The notes under the pieces are model-generated. The model had not been told where the DNA came from. It did no database searches and was given only the letters and a program-made list of their open reading frames with translations. From Streptomyces spinoverrucosus (GTDB taxonomy: Bacteria > Actinomycetota > Actinomycetes > Streptomycetales > Streptomycetaceae), in contig NZ_BJND01000017.1 in assembly GCF_006539505.1 (NCBI RefSeq), positions 62,001 to 126,000 on the forward strand: a stretch of DNA of 64,000 nucleotides. Direction: 5' to 3'. Each line of letters opens with the position of its first letter. The first letter of the stretch is position 1. A program made the translations under genes and the position numbers. Of this stretch, positions 18,623-25,464 are shown in pieces.

Positions 18623-18723
18623 GACGGGCGAGCCCGGTCACGCCGGACCGCGGCAGCACGGTTCACCAGGTCTGGGTAAGCCTGGAAGCGCAGGTAGGGA
18701 CGGAGTGAGGGATTGTCAGCGAC

Positions 18724-19047
18724 GTGGCCTTTCCGTTCGACGACGACAACGAGTTCTGCCCCGATCTCGCCGTCATCCCGGCTGATGCGGTGGCTGAGAA
18801 CCGAAGCGCATATACGCCCGACCTGATCGAATGCGTCGCCGAGGTGGTTTCCCGCAGCAGTATCCGCCGCGACTACGAGTACAACCCCCGCTGGTACGCC
18901 TCCCGCGGCATTGCCAACTACCTGATCTACCGAGGCCGCGACACCCTCGCATACGGCCCCGACGTGACCGTCGACTCGCCGCTCGGCAAGCTGACGATCC
19001 CCACCACGCACCTCCCCGTCGATCCGAAGGCGCCCCACCGGTCCTGA
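18724..19047 (+). pseudogene. Truncated Uma2-type nuclease-fold remnant
   Basis: The 107 residues match only the second half of Uma2 (DUF820) proteins: DNEFCPDLAVIPADA, then VAEVVSRSSIRRDYEYNPRWYASRGIANYLIY with the PD-(D/E)xK core, ending in ITIPTTHLPVDP-like residues. Full-length members are about 190 residues, so the N-terminal half is missing. The segment between IANYLIY and the last strand is also shortened. The 101 bases upstream back to mqnP show no remaining coding similarity. It is probably a decayed or foreign insertion between mqnP and mqnM. A short functional protein cannot be excluded. Confidence 0.6.
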
Positions 19048-19078
19048 AGACCTTTCCGCCCACCGGTACGCTCAAGAT

Positions 19079-19753
19079 GTGAACGCAGGGGAATCGCAGC
19101 GCGCGCCTTGGATCGTGGGGGTGTCCGGAGCATCCGGTACGCCGTATGCGGCTGCCGTGCTGCGTGCGCTGCTGGACGCCGGGGAGAGCGTCGACCTCGT
19201 CGTCAGCCGGGCCTCGCGGCTCACCCTGCTGGATGAGACCGGGCTCTCCTTCCGGGACGCGCACTGGCAGGAAGACCTGCGGGAATGGCTGTCCAGGGGG
19301 GCCGACGGGAAACCGGACACCTTCGCCGTGCGGCTCGACGGCGTACGGCACTGGAGCGCGGGCGACCTGGCCGCCGGGCCGTCCTCGGGGTCGTACCCCG
19401 CGAAGGGGATGCTGATCGTGCCCGCGTCGACCGCCTGCGTCGCCGGAGTCGCCCTCGGCCTGTCCAAGGACCTGCTGCAACGGGCCGCGAGCGTCACCTT
19501 GAAGGAGGGGCGTCCGCTGGTCGTCGCCGTGCGGGAGGCGCCGCTCGGCGGGCAGACGCTGCGGCACCTGGTCTCCCTGGACGACGCCGGCGCGACCGTC
19601 GTACCCGCCTCACCCGCCTTCTACGCGGGCGCCACCCACATCCAGGACCTCGTCGACTTCGTCGCCGGACGGGTCCTCGACGCGGCCGGCGTCCCCCACA
19701 CGCTCTACCGCCGCTGGGCGGGCGAACTGGGCGGCGGGTCACGCACCACCTGA
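19079..19753 (+). CDS. mqnM: UbiX-type flavin prenyltransferase for menaquinone
   Basis: A 224-residue flavoprotein of the UbiX/Pad1 group that makes prenylated FMN, the cofactor of the UbiD-type partner. Visible family blocks are VGVSGASGTPYAAAVLRALLD near the N-terminus (FMN phosphate site), VPASTACVAGVALGLSKDLLQRA, and RPLVVAVREAPLGGQTLRHLVSLDDAGATVVPASPAFY. GTG 19079 is the first start in frame. It sits in the mqn block two genes after mqnP, interrupted only by the Uma2 remnant. The length is slightly over the usual 190-200 because of an internal insertion near residues 75-105. Confidence 0.9.
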   Translation: MNAGESQRAPWIVGVSGASGTPYAAAVLRALLDAGESVDLVVSRASRLTLLDETGLSFRDAHWQEDLREWLSRGADGKPDTFAVRLDGVRHWSAGDLAAGPSSGSYPAKGMLIVPASTACVAGVALGLSKDLLQRAASVTLKEGRPLVVAVREAPLGGQTLRHLVSLDDAGATVVPASPAFYAGATHIQDLVDFVAGRVLDAAGVPHTLYRRWAGELGGGSRTT

Positions 19754-19811
19754 GCCGCAGCCTCACGTACCAGGAACTCGTCAGACCTCTTCAGTGGAAG
19801 GCTTCGATCGC

Positions 19812-20267
19812 ATGGACGCCGTGGACAGGCAGCTCATCCAGGCCCTGAGGGAGAACGGCCGGGCCTCCTACGCGGAGCTGGGGCGCCTCGTCGGCCTGTC
19901 GGGGCCCAGCGTCACCGACCGCATCAACCGGCTGGAGGCGGCCGGCGTCATCACCGGCTACCGCGCCACCGTGAACGCCGCCTCGCTCGGCCTCGGCGTC
20001 ACCGCCCTGATCGGCATCTCGCTCTCCGACGCCGCCGACCACGAGGACGTGGCGCAGCGGCTGAGGGACCTGCCGGAGATCGAGGACTGCTGGTTCATCG
20101 CCGGTGACGACTCGTTCATGCTCAAGGTGCGGGCCACCGACGTGGACGGGCTGGAGAAGATCATCCGGCGGCTGAGCGGGACCAAGGGTGTGTCCCGGAC
20201 CCGTACCACGATCGTGCTGTCCACCAAGTGGGAGAACCGGGTGGGTGAGCTGCCCGAAGAGGTCTAG
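19812..20267 (+). CDS. Lrp/AsnC-family transcriptional regulator
   Basis: A 151-residue regulator with an N-terminal winged helix (AVDRQLIQALRENGRASYAELGRLVGLSGPSVTDRINRLEAAGVI) and a C-terminal RAM/ligand-binding domain (ALIGISLSD..DVAQRLRDLPEIEDCWFIAGDDSFMLKV). It probably acts as an octameric amino-acid-responsive regulator; ligand unknown. GGAAGG about ten bases before ATG 19812 favours this start, though GTG 19794 in the same frame is possible and adds six residues. It lies between mqnM and mqnE, 39 bases before mqnE, so it may be co-transcribed with and regulate that part of the menaquinone block. Confidence 0.88.
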   Translation: MDAVDRQLIQALRENGRASYAELGRLVGLSGPSVTDRINRLEAAGVITGYRATVNAASLGLGVTALIGISLSDAADHEDVAQRLRDLPEIEDCWFIAGDDSFMLKVRATDVDGLEKIIRRLSGTKGVSRTRTTIVLSTKWENRVGELPEEV

Positions 20268-20306
20268 GCGTACGGTTGGCGGAGTCTGTCTGAGAGAGGT
20301 GTGCGC

Positions 20307-21470
20307 ATGGACGTCGGGCTCAAGCGCGAGCTGGAGGAGAAGGTCAGGGCGGGCGTCCGCCTGACTCGCGAGGACGGCATCGCGCTGTACGAGTCGGACG
20401 ACCTGGCCTGGCTCGGCGGCCTCGCCCACGAGGTGCGCACGCGCAAGAGCGGCGACGTGGTCCACTTCAACGTCAACCGTCACCTCAACATGACCAATGT
20501 GTGCACGGCTTCGTGCGCGTACTGCTCCTTCCAGCGCAAGCCGGGCGAGAAGGACGCGTACACCATGCGCATCGAGGAGGCCGTCAAGCTCGCCAAGGCG
20601 ATGGAGGCCGACAACCTCACCGAGCTGCACATCGTCAACGGGCTGCACCCCAACCTGCCGTGGCGGTACTACCCGCGGTCGCTGCGCGAGCTGAAGGCAG
20701 CTCTGCCGAACGTCTCGCTGAAGGCCTTCACCGCGACCGAGATCCACCACTTCGAGACCATCTCCGGGCTGAGCGCGAGCGAGATCCTCGACGAGCTGAT
20801 CGACGCGGGCCTCGAATCCCTCACCGGCGGTGGCGCCGAGATCTTCGACTGGGAGGTCCGGCAGCACATCGTGGACCACCGGACCCACTGGGAGGACTGG
20901 TCCCGCATCCACCGGCTGGCGCACGAGAAGGGGCTCAAGACCCCCTGCACCATGCTGTACGGCCACATCGAGGAGCCGCGTCACAGGGTCGACCACGTGC
21001 TGCGGCTGCGCGAACTCCAGGACGAGACCGGCGGGTTCCAGGTCTTCATCCCGCTGCGCTACCAGCACGACTTCGTGGACATGAAGGACGGCAAGGTACG
21101 CAACCGGCTGCAGGCCCGGACGACCATGGCGACTCCGCTGGAGGCGCTGAAGACCTTCGCGGTGTCGAGGTTGTTGTTCGACAACGTCCAGCACGTCAAG
21201 GTCTTCTGGGTGATGCACGGCGTCCAGACCGCCCAGCTCGCGCTCCAGCACGGCGCGGACGACATGGACGGCTCGGTCGTCGAGTACAAGATCACCCACG
21301 ACGCCGACAACTACGGCACGCCGAACAAGCTCACCCGCGACGATCTGCTGGACCTGATCCGGGACGCGGGCTTCCGCCCCGTGGAGCGGAACACGCGGTA
21401 CGAGATCATCCGGGAGTACGAGGGCCCGGACCCGGCGCGTCGGGAGGCGCCGCAGCCGATGCGGGTGTGA
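20307..21470 (+). CDS. mqnE: Aminofutalosine synthase (radical SAM)
   Basis: A 387-residue radical SAM enzyme that adds the adenosyl radical to 3-[(1-carboxyvinyl)oxy]benzoate to form 6-amino-6-deoxyfutalosine, the second step after MqnA. The iron-sulfur motif CTASCAYC supplies Cys 66, 70 and 73. Other blocks are NVNRHLNMTNVC, HIVNGLHPNLPWRYYP, SLTGGGAEIFDWEVRQHI and GHIEEPRHRVDHVLRLRELQDETGGFQVFIPLRYQHD. These distinguish MqnE from its paralogue MqnC at 33553. A GAGAGG ribosome-binding site precedes ATG 20307. Cytoplasmic. Confidence 0.95.
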   Translation: MDVGLKRELEEKVRAGVRLTREDGIALYESDDLAWLGGLAHEVRTRKSGDVVHFNVNRHLNMTNVCTASCAYCSFQRKPGEKDAYTMRIEEAVKLAKAMEADNLTELHIVNGLHPNLPWRYYPRSLRELKAALPNVSLKAFTATEIHHFETISGLSASEILDELIDAGLESLTGGGAEIFDWEVRQHIVDHRTHWEDWSRIHRLAHEKGLKTPCTMLYGHIEEPRHRVDHVLRLRELQDETGGFQVFIPLRYQHDFVDMKDGKVRNRLQARTTMATPLEALKTFAVSRLLFDNVQHVKVFWVMHGVQTAQLALQHGADDMDGSVVEYKITHDADNYGTPNKLTRDDLLDLIRDAGFRPVERNTRYEIIREYEGPDPARREAPQPMRV

Positions 21471-21496
21471 GACCTCAGGTGGGTACTCGGGACGCC

Positions 21497-22144
21497 GTGA
21501 GCAAGGCACCCGAGGACCAGTACACCGCCGAACCCTTCGTGCCGGCGAAGGCCAGGAGTCTCAACACCCTGCGTGAGGCCGCCGCCGGCTGCCGAGGTTG
21601 CCCGCTGCACCGCGACGCCACGCAGACCGTCTTCGGCGCCGGGAACGCGCACGCGCGCGTGATGCTCGTCGGTGAACAGCCCGGCGACATGGAGGACCGC
21701 GAGGGCCGACCCTTCGTCGGCCCGGCCGGGCGGCTGCTGGACCGCGCGCTGGACGAGGCCGGGATCGACCCCGGCGACGCGTACGTCACCAACGCCGTCA
21801 AGCACTTCAAGTTCACCCAGGCGGAACCCCGTAAGCGGCGGATCCACAAGGCGCCCAGCCTGCGGGAGATGACCGCGTGCGGGCCGTGGCTCGCCGCCGA
21901 ACTGGCCCTCGTCGAACCCGAGCTGATCGTCATCCTGGGCGCCACCGCGGGCAAGGCGCTGCTGGGCTCGTCGTTCCGGGTGACGCAGGTGCGCGGGACC
22001 GTACTGGAGGAGGAGATCCACGGGCGGCGCGAGCGGCTGGTGCCGACCGTGCATCCGTCGTCGGTGCTGCGCGCGGACGACCGGGAGGCGGCGTACCGAG
22101 GGCTGGTCTCGGATCTGAAAGTGGCGGCGCGCGTGCTTGCTTAA
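21497..22144 (+). CDS. UdgX-type uracil-DNA glycosylase
   Basis: A 215-residue uracil-DNA glycosylase of the UdgX branch. Motif A is GEQPGDMEDREGRPFVGPAGR from residue 59. The branch-specific KRRIHK loop lies at residues 113-118 with its His at 117, and HPSSVLR gives the C-terminal motif. In the characterised mycobacterial member this His forms a covalent bond with uracil-containing DNA instead of releasing the product. Four Cys (GCRGCPLH near 33-38, and others) fit the Fe-S cluster of family 4 relatives. GTG 21497 is chosen. It follows mqnE by 26 bases and could be transcribed with it, though a functional link is not obvious. Confidence 0.88.
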   Translation: MSKAPEDQYTAEPFVPAKARSLNTLREAAAGCRGCPLHRDATQTVFGAGNAHARVMLVGEQPGDMEDREGRPFVGPAGRLLDRALDEAGIDPGDAYVTNAVKHFKFTQAEPRKRRIHKAPSLREMTACGPWLAAELALVEPELIVILGATAGKALLGSSFRVTQVRGTVLEEEIHGRRERLVPTVHPSSVLRADDREAAYRGLVSDLKVAARVLA

Positions 22145-22168
22145 TAGGCACTTTGTGTAATAGGTACT
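22142..22168 (+). promoter_or_regulatory. Spaced direct repeat TAATAGG(C/T)ACT before GNAT gene
   Basis: TAATAGGCACT at 22142-22152 and TAATAGGTACT at 22158-22168 are separated by five bases, directly between the udgX stop (TAA at 22142-22144) and the next start at 22177. The stretch is conspicuously AT-rich for this genome and includes TACTAT close to the start, so it may combine a -10 element and an operator. Confidence 0.4.
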
Positions 22169-22176
22169 ATGCGCGC

Positions 22177-22701
22177 ATGTCCCTTACCTCTACGCTCGAC
22201 CCTGCCGTGGATCCCGACCTGCGCGACGGCCTGCTCGACCTGTGGACGGACGTGTCCAACGCCGACGGGGCCGTCGGTTTCGTTCCGCCCGTGACGCGGG
22301 ACGCCGTCCGCCCCGAGTTGCTGAAGCACCTCGTCGCCATGGCCGAGGGCCGCACCCGGCTGCTCGCCGGATACGACGAGGACGGCCGGGTCGCCGCCAC
22401 CGCGTTCCTCACTTTCAACACGCACCGGCTGATGACGCACTGGGTGTGGCTCTACACGGTGATGGTGCATCCACGGCACCAGGGCAAGGGTTACGGCCGG
22501 GACCTGATGGCCGCCGCGGCGGACGCGGCCCGGACGTTGGACGGGATCGAGGCGATACGGCTCACCTGCCGGGGCGGGCTGGGACTGGAGCACTTCTACG
22601 GTTCCTGCGGTTACAAGGAGGTCGGCCGCATCCCCGCCGCGATCCGGGTCGGCCCCGGCGACGACCGCGACGACGTGATCATGCTGCTGCCGCTGAACTG
22701 A
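22177..22701 (+). CDS. GNAT-family N-acetyltransferase
   Basis: A 174-residue acetyltransferase. The acetyl-CoA pyrophosphate loop is VMVHPRHQGKGYGRDLM (R/Q-x-x-G-x-G/A pattern) in the middle, followed by helix AAAADAARTLDGIEAIRLTCRGG and the motif-B region GLEHFYGSCGYKEVGRIP. Substrate unknown. ATG 22177 is chosen; no strong ribosome-binding site precedes it, which together with TACTAT immediately upstream allows a very short or leaderless transcript. Stand-alone gene between udgX and the DUF4229-like gene. Confidence 0.8.
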   Translation: MSLTSTLDPAVDPDLRDGLLDLWTDVSNADGAVGFVPPVTRDAVRPELLKHLVAMAEGRTRLLAGYDEDGRVAATAFLTFNTHRLMTHWVWLYTVMVHPRHQGKGYGRDLMAAAADAARTLDGIEAIRLTCRGGLGLEHFYGSCGYKEVGRIPAAIRVGPGDDRDDVIMLLPLN

Positions 22702-22781
22702 GCGCCGTACCCCCCTCCAAGATCGACGCACGGGCGTGCTTCACTGGAGGTCCCTTTTGGAACCGGAAGAGTGGGATTGAG

Positions 22782-23081
22782 ATGCTCCGCTACACGCTGA
22801 TGCGCCTCGGGATCTTCGTGGGCTGCCTCGTGGTCGTCTGGGGTCTCGTCTACTCCGGTGTCGCCCCGCGCGGTCTCGGTGCCTCCAACGGCATCTGGGT
22901 CGTGCTGCTCTCGCTCGTCATCTCCGCGCCGATCAGCTTCGTCGTGCTGCGCAAGGAGCGGGACCGGGCGTCCGCGCAGATCGTGCGGAAGGTGGACAGC
23001 GTCAAGGCAAACCTTGAGGCCAACCGCAGCCAGGAGGACGTGGCGGACGACGCGGCGCGTGCTCAGGGGCAGGCTTCCTAA
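22782..23081 (+). CDS. Small DUF4229-like membrane protein
   Basis: A 99-residue protein with two hydrophobic spans (LMRLGIFVGCLVVVWGLVYSG and GIWVVLLSLVISAPISFVVL), then a charged cytoplasmic helix (RKERDRASAQIVRKVDSVKANLEANRSQEDVADDAARA) with coiled-coil character. The pattern MLRYTLMRLGIF is what I know as DUF4229 in actinomycetes, function unknown. ATG 22782 begins the hydrophobic N-terminus. It is followed about 70 bases later by the leader peptide of the symporter gene. Confidence 0.75.
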   Translation: MLRYTLMRLGIFVGCLVVVWGLVYSGVAPRGLGASNGIWVVLLSLVISAPISFVVLRKERDRASAQIVRKVDSVKANLEANRSQEDVADDAARAQGQAS

Positions 23082-23116
23082 GGACATCCCGGCTGTGGGC
23101 CTCTCAAAGTAAGGCT

Positions 23117-23146
23117 TTGGGGTTCTCAAACTTCAAGTGTTACGGT
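23117..23146 (+). promoter_or_regulatory. Candidate promoter of leader peptide/symporter
   Basis: TTGGGG at 23117-23122 and TACGGT at 23141-23146 are spaced by 18 bases. The -10 ends seven bases before the ATG of the leader peptide at 23154, so the leader peptide could be read from a leaderless transcript. Confidence 0.4.
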
Positions 23147-23153
23147 TTCTGGC

Positions 23154-23258
23154 ATGAAGCCAGCAGTCGTGTCCGTTGACGCGCCGCGCAGCGTTCCGCT
23201 CGTGGCGCGTCTGCACGTGGACCTCTGCCGGTGCGCGTCCGCGAACTGTCGCCTTTGA
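23154..23258 (+). CDS. 34-residue Cys-containing regulatory leader peptide
   Basis: The short frame encodes a 34-residue peptide ending LHVDLCRCASANCRL, with three Cys in its last nine residues. The R-x-HVDL-x-R-x-x-SA-x-C pattern is that of the small leader peptides often annotated before sulfur- and cysteine-related genes in Streptomyces. It ends about 48 bases before the symporter start, the right geometry for translational or attenuation control by cysteinyl-tRNA supply. An inverted repeat (GACGCGCC 23178-23185 with GGCGCGTC 23204-23211) and a competing pair (GGTGCGC 23230-23236 with GCGCACC 23273-23279) overlap the frame. The 5' arm of the second covers the Cys codons. Confidence 0.72.
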   Translation: MKPAVVSVDAPRSVPLVARLHVDLCRCASANCRL

Positions 23259-23305
23259 CGTCTCTGTCGCCTGCGCACCCCTTCCTTCTCTTACGGAGCA
23301 TGTCC

Positions 23306-24616
23306 GTGTCCGCGAACACGAAGTCTTTCAAGCTGCCCTTCAAGCTGCCCCTCAAGGCGCCCTTCTGGGCCCAGATACTCCTCGGTCTCGTCCTCGGCGT
23401 CCTGCTCGGCTGGATAGCCAGGAGCCAGGACGTGTCCTGGCTCGTCACCACACTCGAAAAGGTCGGCGACACCTTCATAGGCCTGCTGAAGCTCGCCGTC
23501 GCCCCGCTCGTCTTCTTCGCGATCCTGGTCTCGATCACCAACCTGCGGAAGGTCAACAACGCGGCCCGCTTGGCGTCCCGCACCCTCCTCTGGTTCATGA
23601 TCACCTCGTTGATCGCGGTGGCCATCGGCCTCGTCATCGGCCTGGTCACCAACCCCGGCGCCGGTACCGGCCTCACCCCGAGGGACGGTGAGCTGCCCGA
23701 GAAGACCGGCTCCTGGATCGACTTCCTGACCGGCATCGTGCCGACCGACGTGATCACGCCGTTCACCGAGCTGAACGTGCTGCAGATCGTCTTCATGGCC
23801 GCCGTCGCCGGGATCGCCGCCCTCCAGCTCGGCGAGAAGGCCCAGCCGATCCTCACCCTGAGCGAGTCCGTCCTCGAACTCCTGCAGAAGGCCCTGTGGT
23901 GGGTCATCCGGCTCGCCCCGCTCGGCACCGTCGGCCTCATCGGCACCGCCATCGCCACCTACGGATGGGACCTGATCGGCCAGTACGCCACCTTCACCGT
24001 CGACATCTACGTCGGCTGCGCGATCGTGCTGTTCGGGGTCTACCCGGCGCTGCTCGCCACCGTCGCCAAGGCCAACCCGCTGCAGTTCTTCAAGGGCGCC
24101 TGGCCCGCGATCCAGCTGGCCTTCGTGTCCCGCTCCTCCGTCGGCACCATGCCGCTGACCCAGAAGGTCACCGAGCGGCTCGGGGTGCCGCGCGAATACG
24201 CGTCCTTCGCGGTGCCGTTCGGCGCGACCACCAAGATGGACGGCTGCGCCGCGATCTACCCCGCCATCGCCGCGATCTTCGTCGCGCAGATCTTCGACAT
24301 CCAGCTCGGGATCGGCGACTACCTGCTGATCGCGTTCGTGTCGGTGGTCGGCTCCGCCGCCACGGCCGGTCTCACCGGTGCGACGGTCATGCTGACCCTC
24401 ACCCTCTCGACGCTCGGCCTGCCGATGGAGGGCGTCGGTCTGCTGCTCGCCATCGACCCGATCCTGGACATGATGCGCACCGCCACGAACGTGGCCGGGC
24501 AGGCGCTGGTGCCGGTCATCGTCTCGGCCCGCGAGGGTCTGCTCGACCGCGAGGCGTACGACAACGCGGGCAGTTCGCCGGTGGAGGAGCGCGAGCGGGT
24601 GGCCGTCGCCGCCTGA
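23306..24616 (+). CDS. DAACS-family symporter (dicarboxylate/amino acid, possibly cystine)
   Basis: A 436-residue secondary transporter of the dicarboxylate/amino-acid:cation symporter family with eight predicted spans and two re-entrant hairpins. Diagnostic stretches are SRSSVGTMPLTQKVTERLGV (hairpin 1), FGATTKMDGCAAIYPAIAAIFVAQ (span 7), and ATNVAGQALVPVIVS (span 8, NxxGD-like position). Family members move C4-dicarboxylates, glutamate/aspartate or cystine. The Cys-rich leader upstream tilts the guess towards cystine, but this is inference. GGAG at 23295-23298 fits GTG 23306 with a seven-base spacer better than ATG 23300, which would leave one base. Confidence 0.85.
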   Translation: MSANTKSFKLPFKLPLKAPFWAQILLGLVLGVLLGWIARSQDVSWLVTTLEKVGDTFIGLLKLAVAPLVFFAILVSITNLRKVNNAARLASRTLLWFMITSLIAVAIGLVIGLVTNPGAGTGLTPRDGELPEKTGSWIDFLTGIVPTDVITPFTELNVLQIVFMAAVAGIAALQLGEKAQPILTLSESVLELLQKALWWVIRLAPLGTVGLIGTAIATYGWDLIGQYATFTVDIYVGCAIVLFGVYPALLATVAKANPLQFFKGAWPAIQLAFVSRSSVGTMPLTQKVTERLGVPREYASFAVPFGATTKMDGCAAIYPAIAAIFVAQIFDIQLGIGDYLLIAFVSVVGSAATAGLTGATVMLTLTLSTLGLPMEGVGLLLAIDPILDMMRTATNVAGQALVPVIVSAREGLLDREAYDNAGSSPVEERERVAVAA

Positions 24617-24662
24617 CCGGTACTGTCCTGACGCGCGCCGCGCGGACCGTACGCTAAGCCGC

Positions 24663-25307
24663 ATGGGTGCCGTGAAGACCAAGCGGATGCCGCGTGCGGT
24701 CCGTGAGCAGCAGATGCTGGACGCCGCCGTACAGATCTTCGGGCAACGGGGGTACATCGCGGCGTCGATGGACGACATCGCCGAACTCGCGGGCGTGTCC
24801 AAGCCGTTGGTGTACCTCTACCTCAACTCCAAGGACGACCTCTTCACGGCCTGCATCCGCCGGGAGGCCCAGGCGCTGTTCGCCGCCGTCCGGGCCGGTG
24901 TCCGGCGGGAGCTGCCCGCCGACCGTCAACTCTGGGACGGGCTGCTGGCGTTCTTCACACACACCGCCGAGCACCCCGACGGCTGGTCCGTGCTGCACCT
25001 TCAGGCCCGCACCCACGGCGAGGCGTTCGCCGCCGAGGTGACCGCGATGCGCGCGGACATCGTCGCTTTCGTCACCCAGCTCATCGCCGAGGCCGCCCGC
25101 TCTGCGCACCGCGATCCCGACCTCCCCGAGCGCGAGGTCGCCGGTTTCGCCGAGGCCCTGGTCGGCGCCGCCGAGTCGCTCGCCGACTGGGCCAACGCCA
25201 CCCCGGGAGTGACGGCCCGGCAGGCGGCGGCCACCCTGATGAACTTCGCCTGGGCCGGGCTCGGCGAGCTCATGGCCGGGCGGCGCTGGTCACCGCCGGG
25301 CGCGTAA
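24663..25307 (+). CDS. TetR-family transcriptional regulator
   Basis: A 214-residue TetR/AcrR regulator with the N-terminal HTH (MLDAAVQIFGQRGYIAASMDDIAELAGVSKPLVYLYLNSKDDLFTACI) and an all-helical ligand domain containing WSVLHLQARTHGEAFAAEV. It probably represses the neighbouring fatty-acid-type genes (MaoC-like, acyl-CoA synthetase) or itself; the ligand may be an acyl-CoA, by context only. Its last ten codons (GRRWSPPGA and stop) are copied about 170 bases downstream, see the duplication feature. The next gene is convergent. Confidence 0.85.
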   Translation: MGAVKTKRMPRAVREQQMLDAAVQIFGQRGYIAASMDDIAELAGVSKPLVYLYLNSKDDLFTACIRREAQALFAAVRAGVRRELPADRQLWDGLLAFFTHTAEHPDGWSVLHLQARTHGEAFAAEVTAMRADIVAFVTQLIAEAARSAHRDPDLPEREVAGFAEALVGAAESLADWANATPGVTARQAAATLMNFAWAGLGELMAGRRWSPPGA

Positions 25308-25464
25308 AGCGAGCGGCTGCACCGCTCCGCTGACGTGCAGCCGGTCTCCCCGGCGCACTTGCGGTCTCCGGAGACGGCGGCATAACGCCGCCCGATGTCG
25401 GCACCGAGCCGCCATCGGTGCGTGCGGGCAGCGGCTTGCGCTCCTGAGCCCCGCGCGGCGCTGG
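25284..25464. repeat. Decayed partial duplication of tetR/MaoC 3' ends
   Basis: The junction sequence at about 25284-25363 (tetR end, stop, and the beginning of the convergent MaoC end) recurs almost exactly at about 25453-25537. The stretch 25364-25455 resembles 25728-25816 inside the MaoC gene (ttgcggtc.ccggagacggcggc onwards, with small indels). So a segment lacking the middle was copied in tandem and has begun to decay. No intact gene remains in 25308-25464. Confidence 0.75.
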
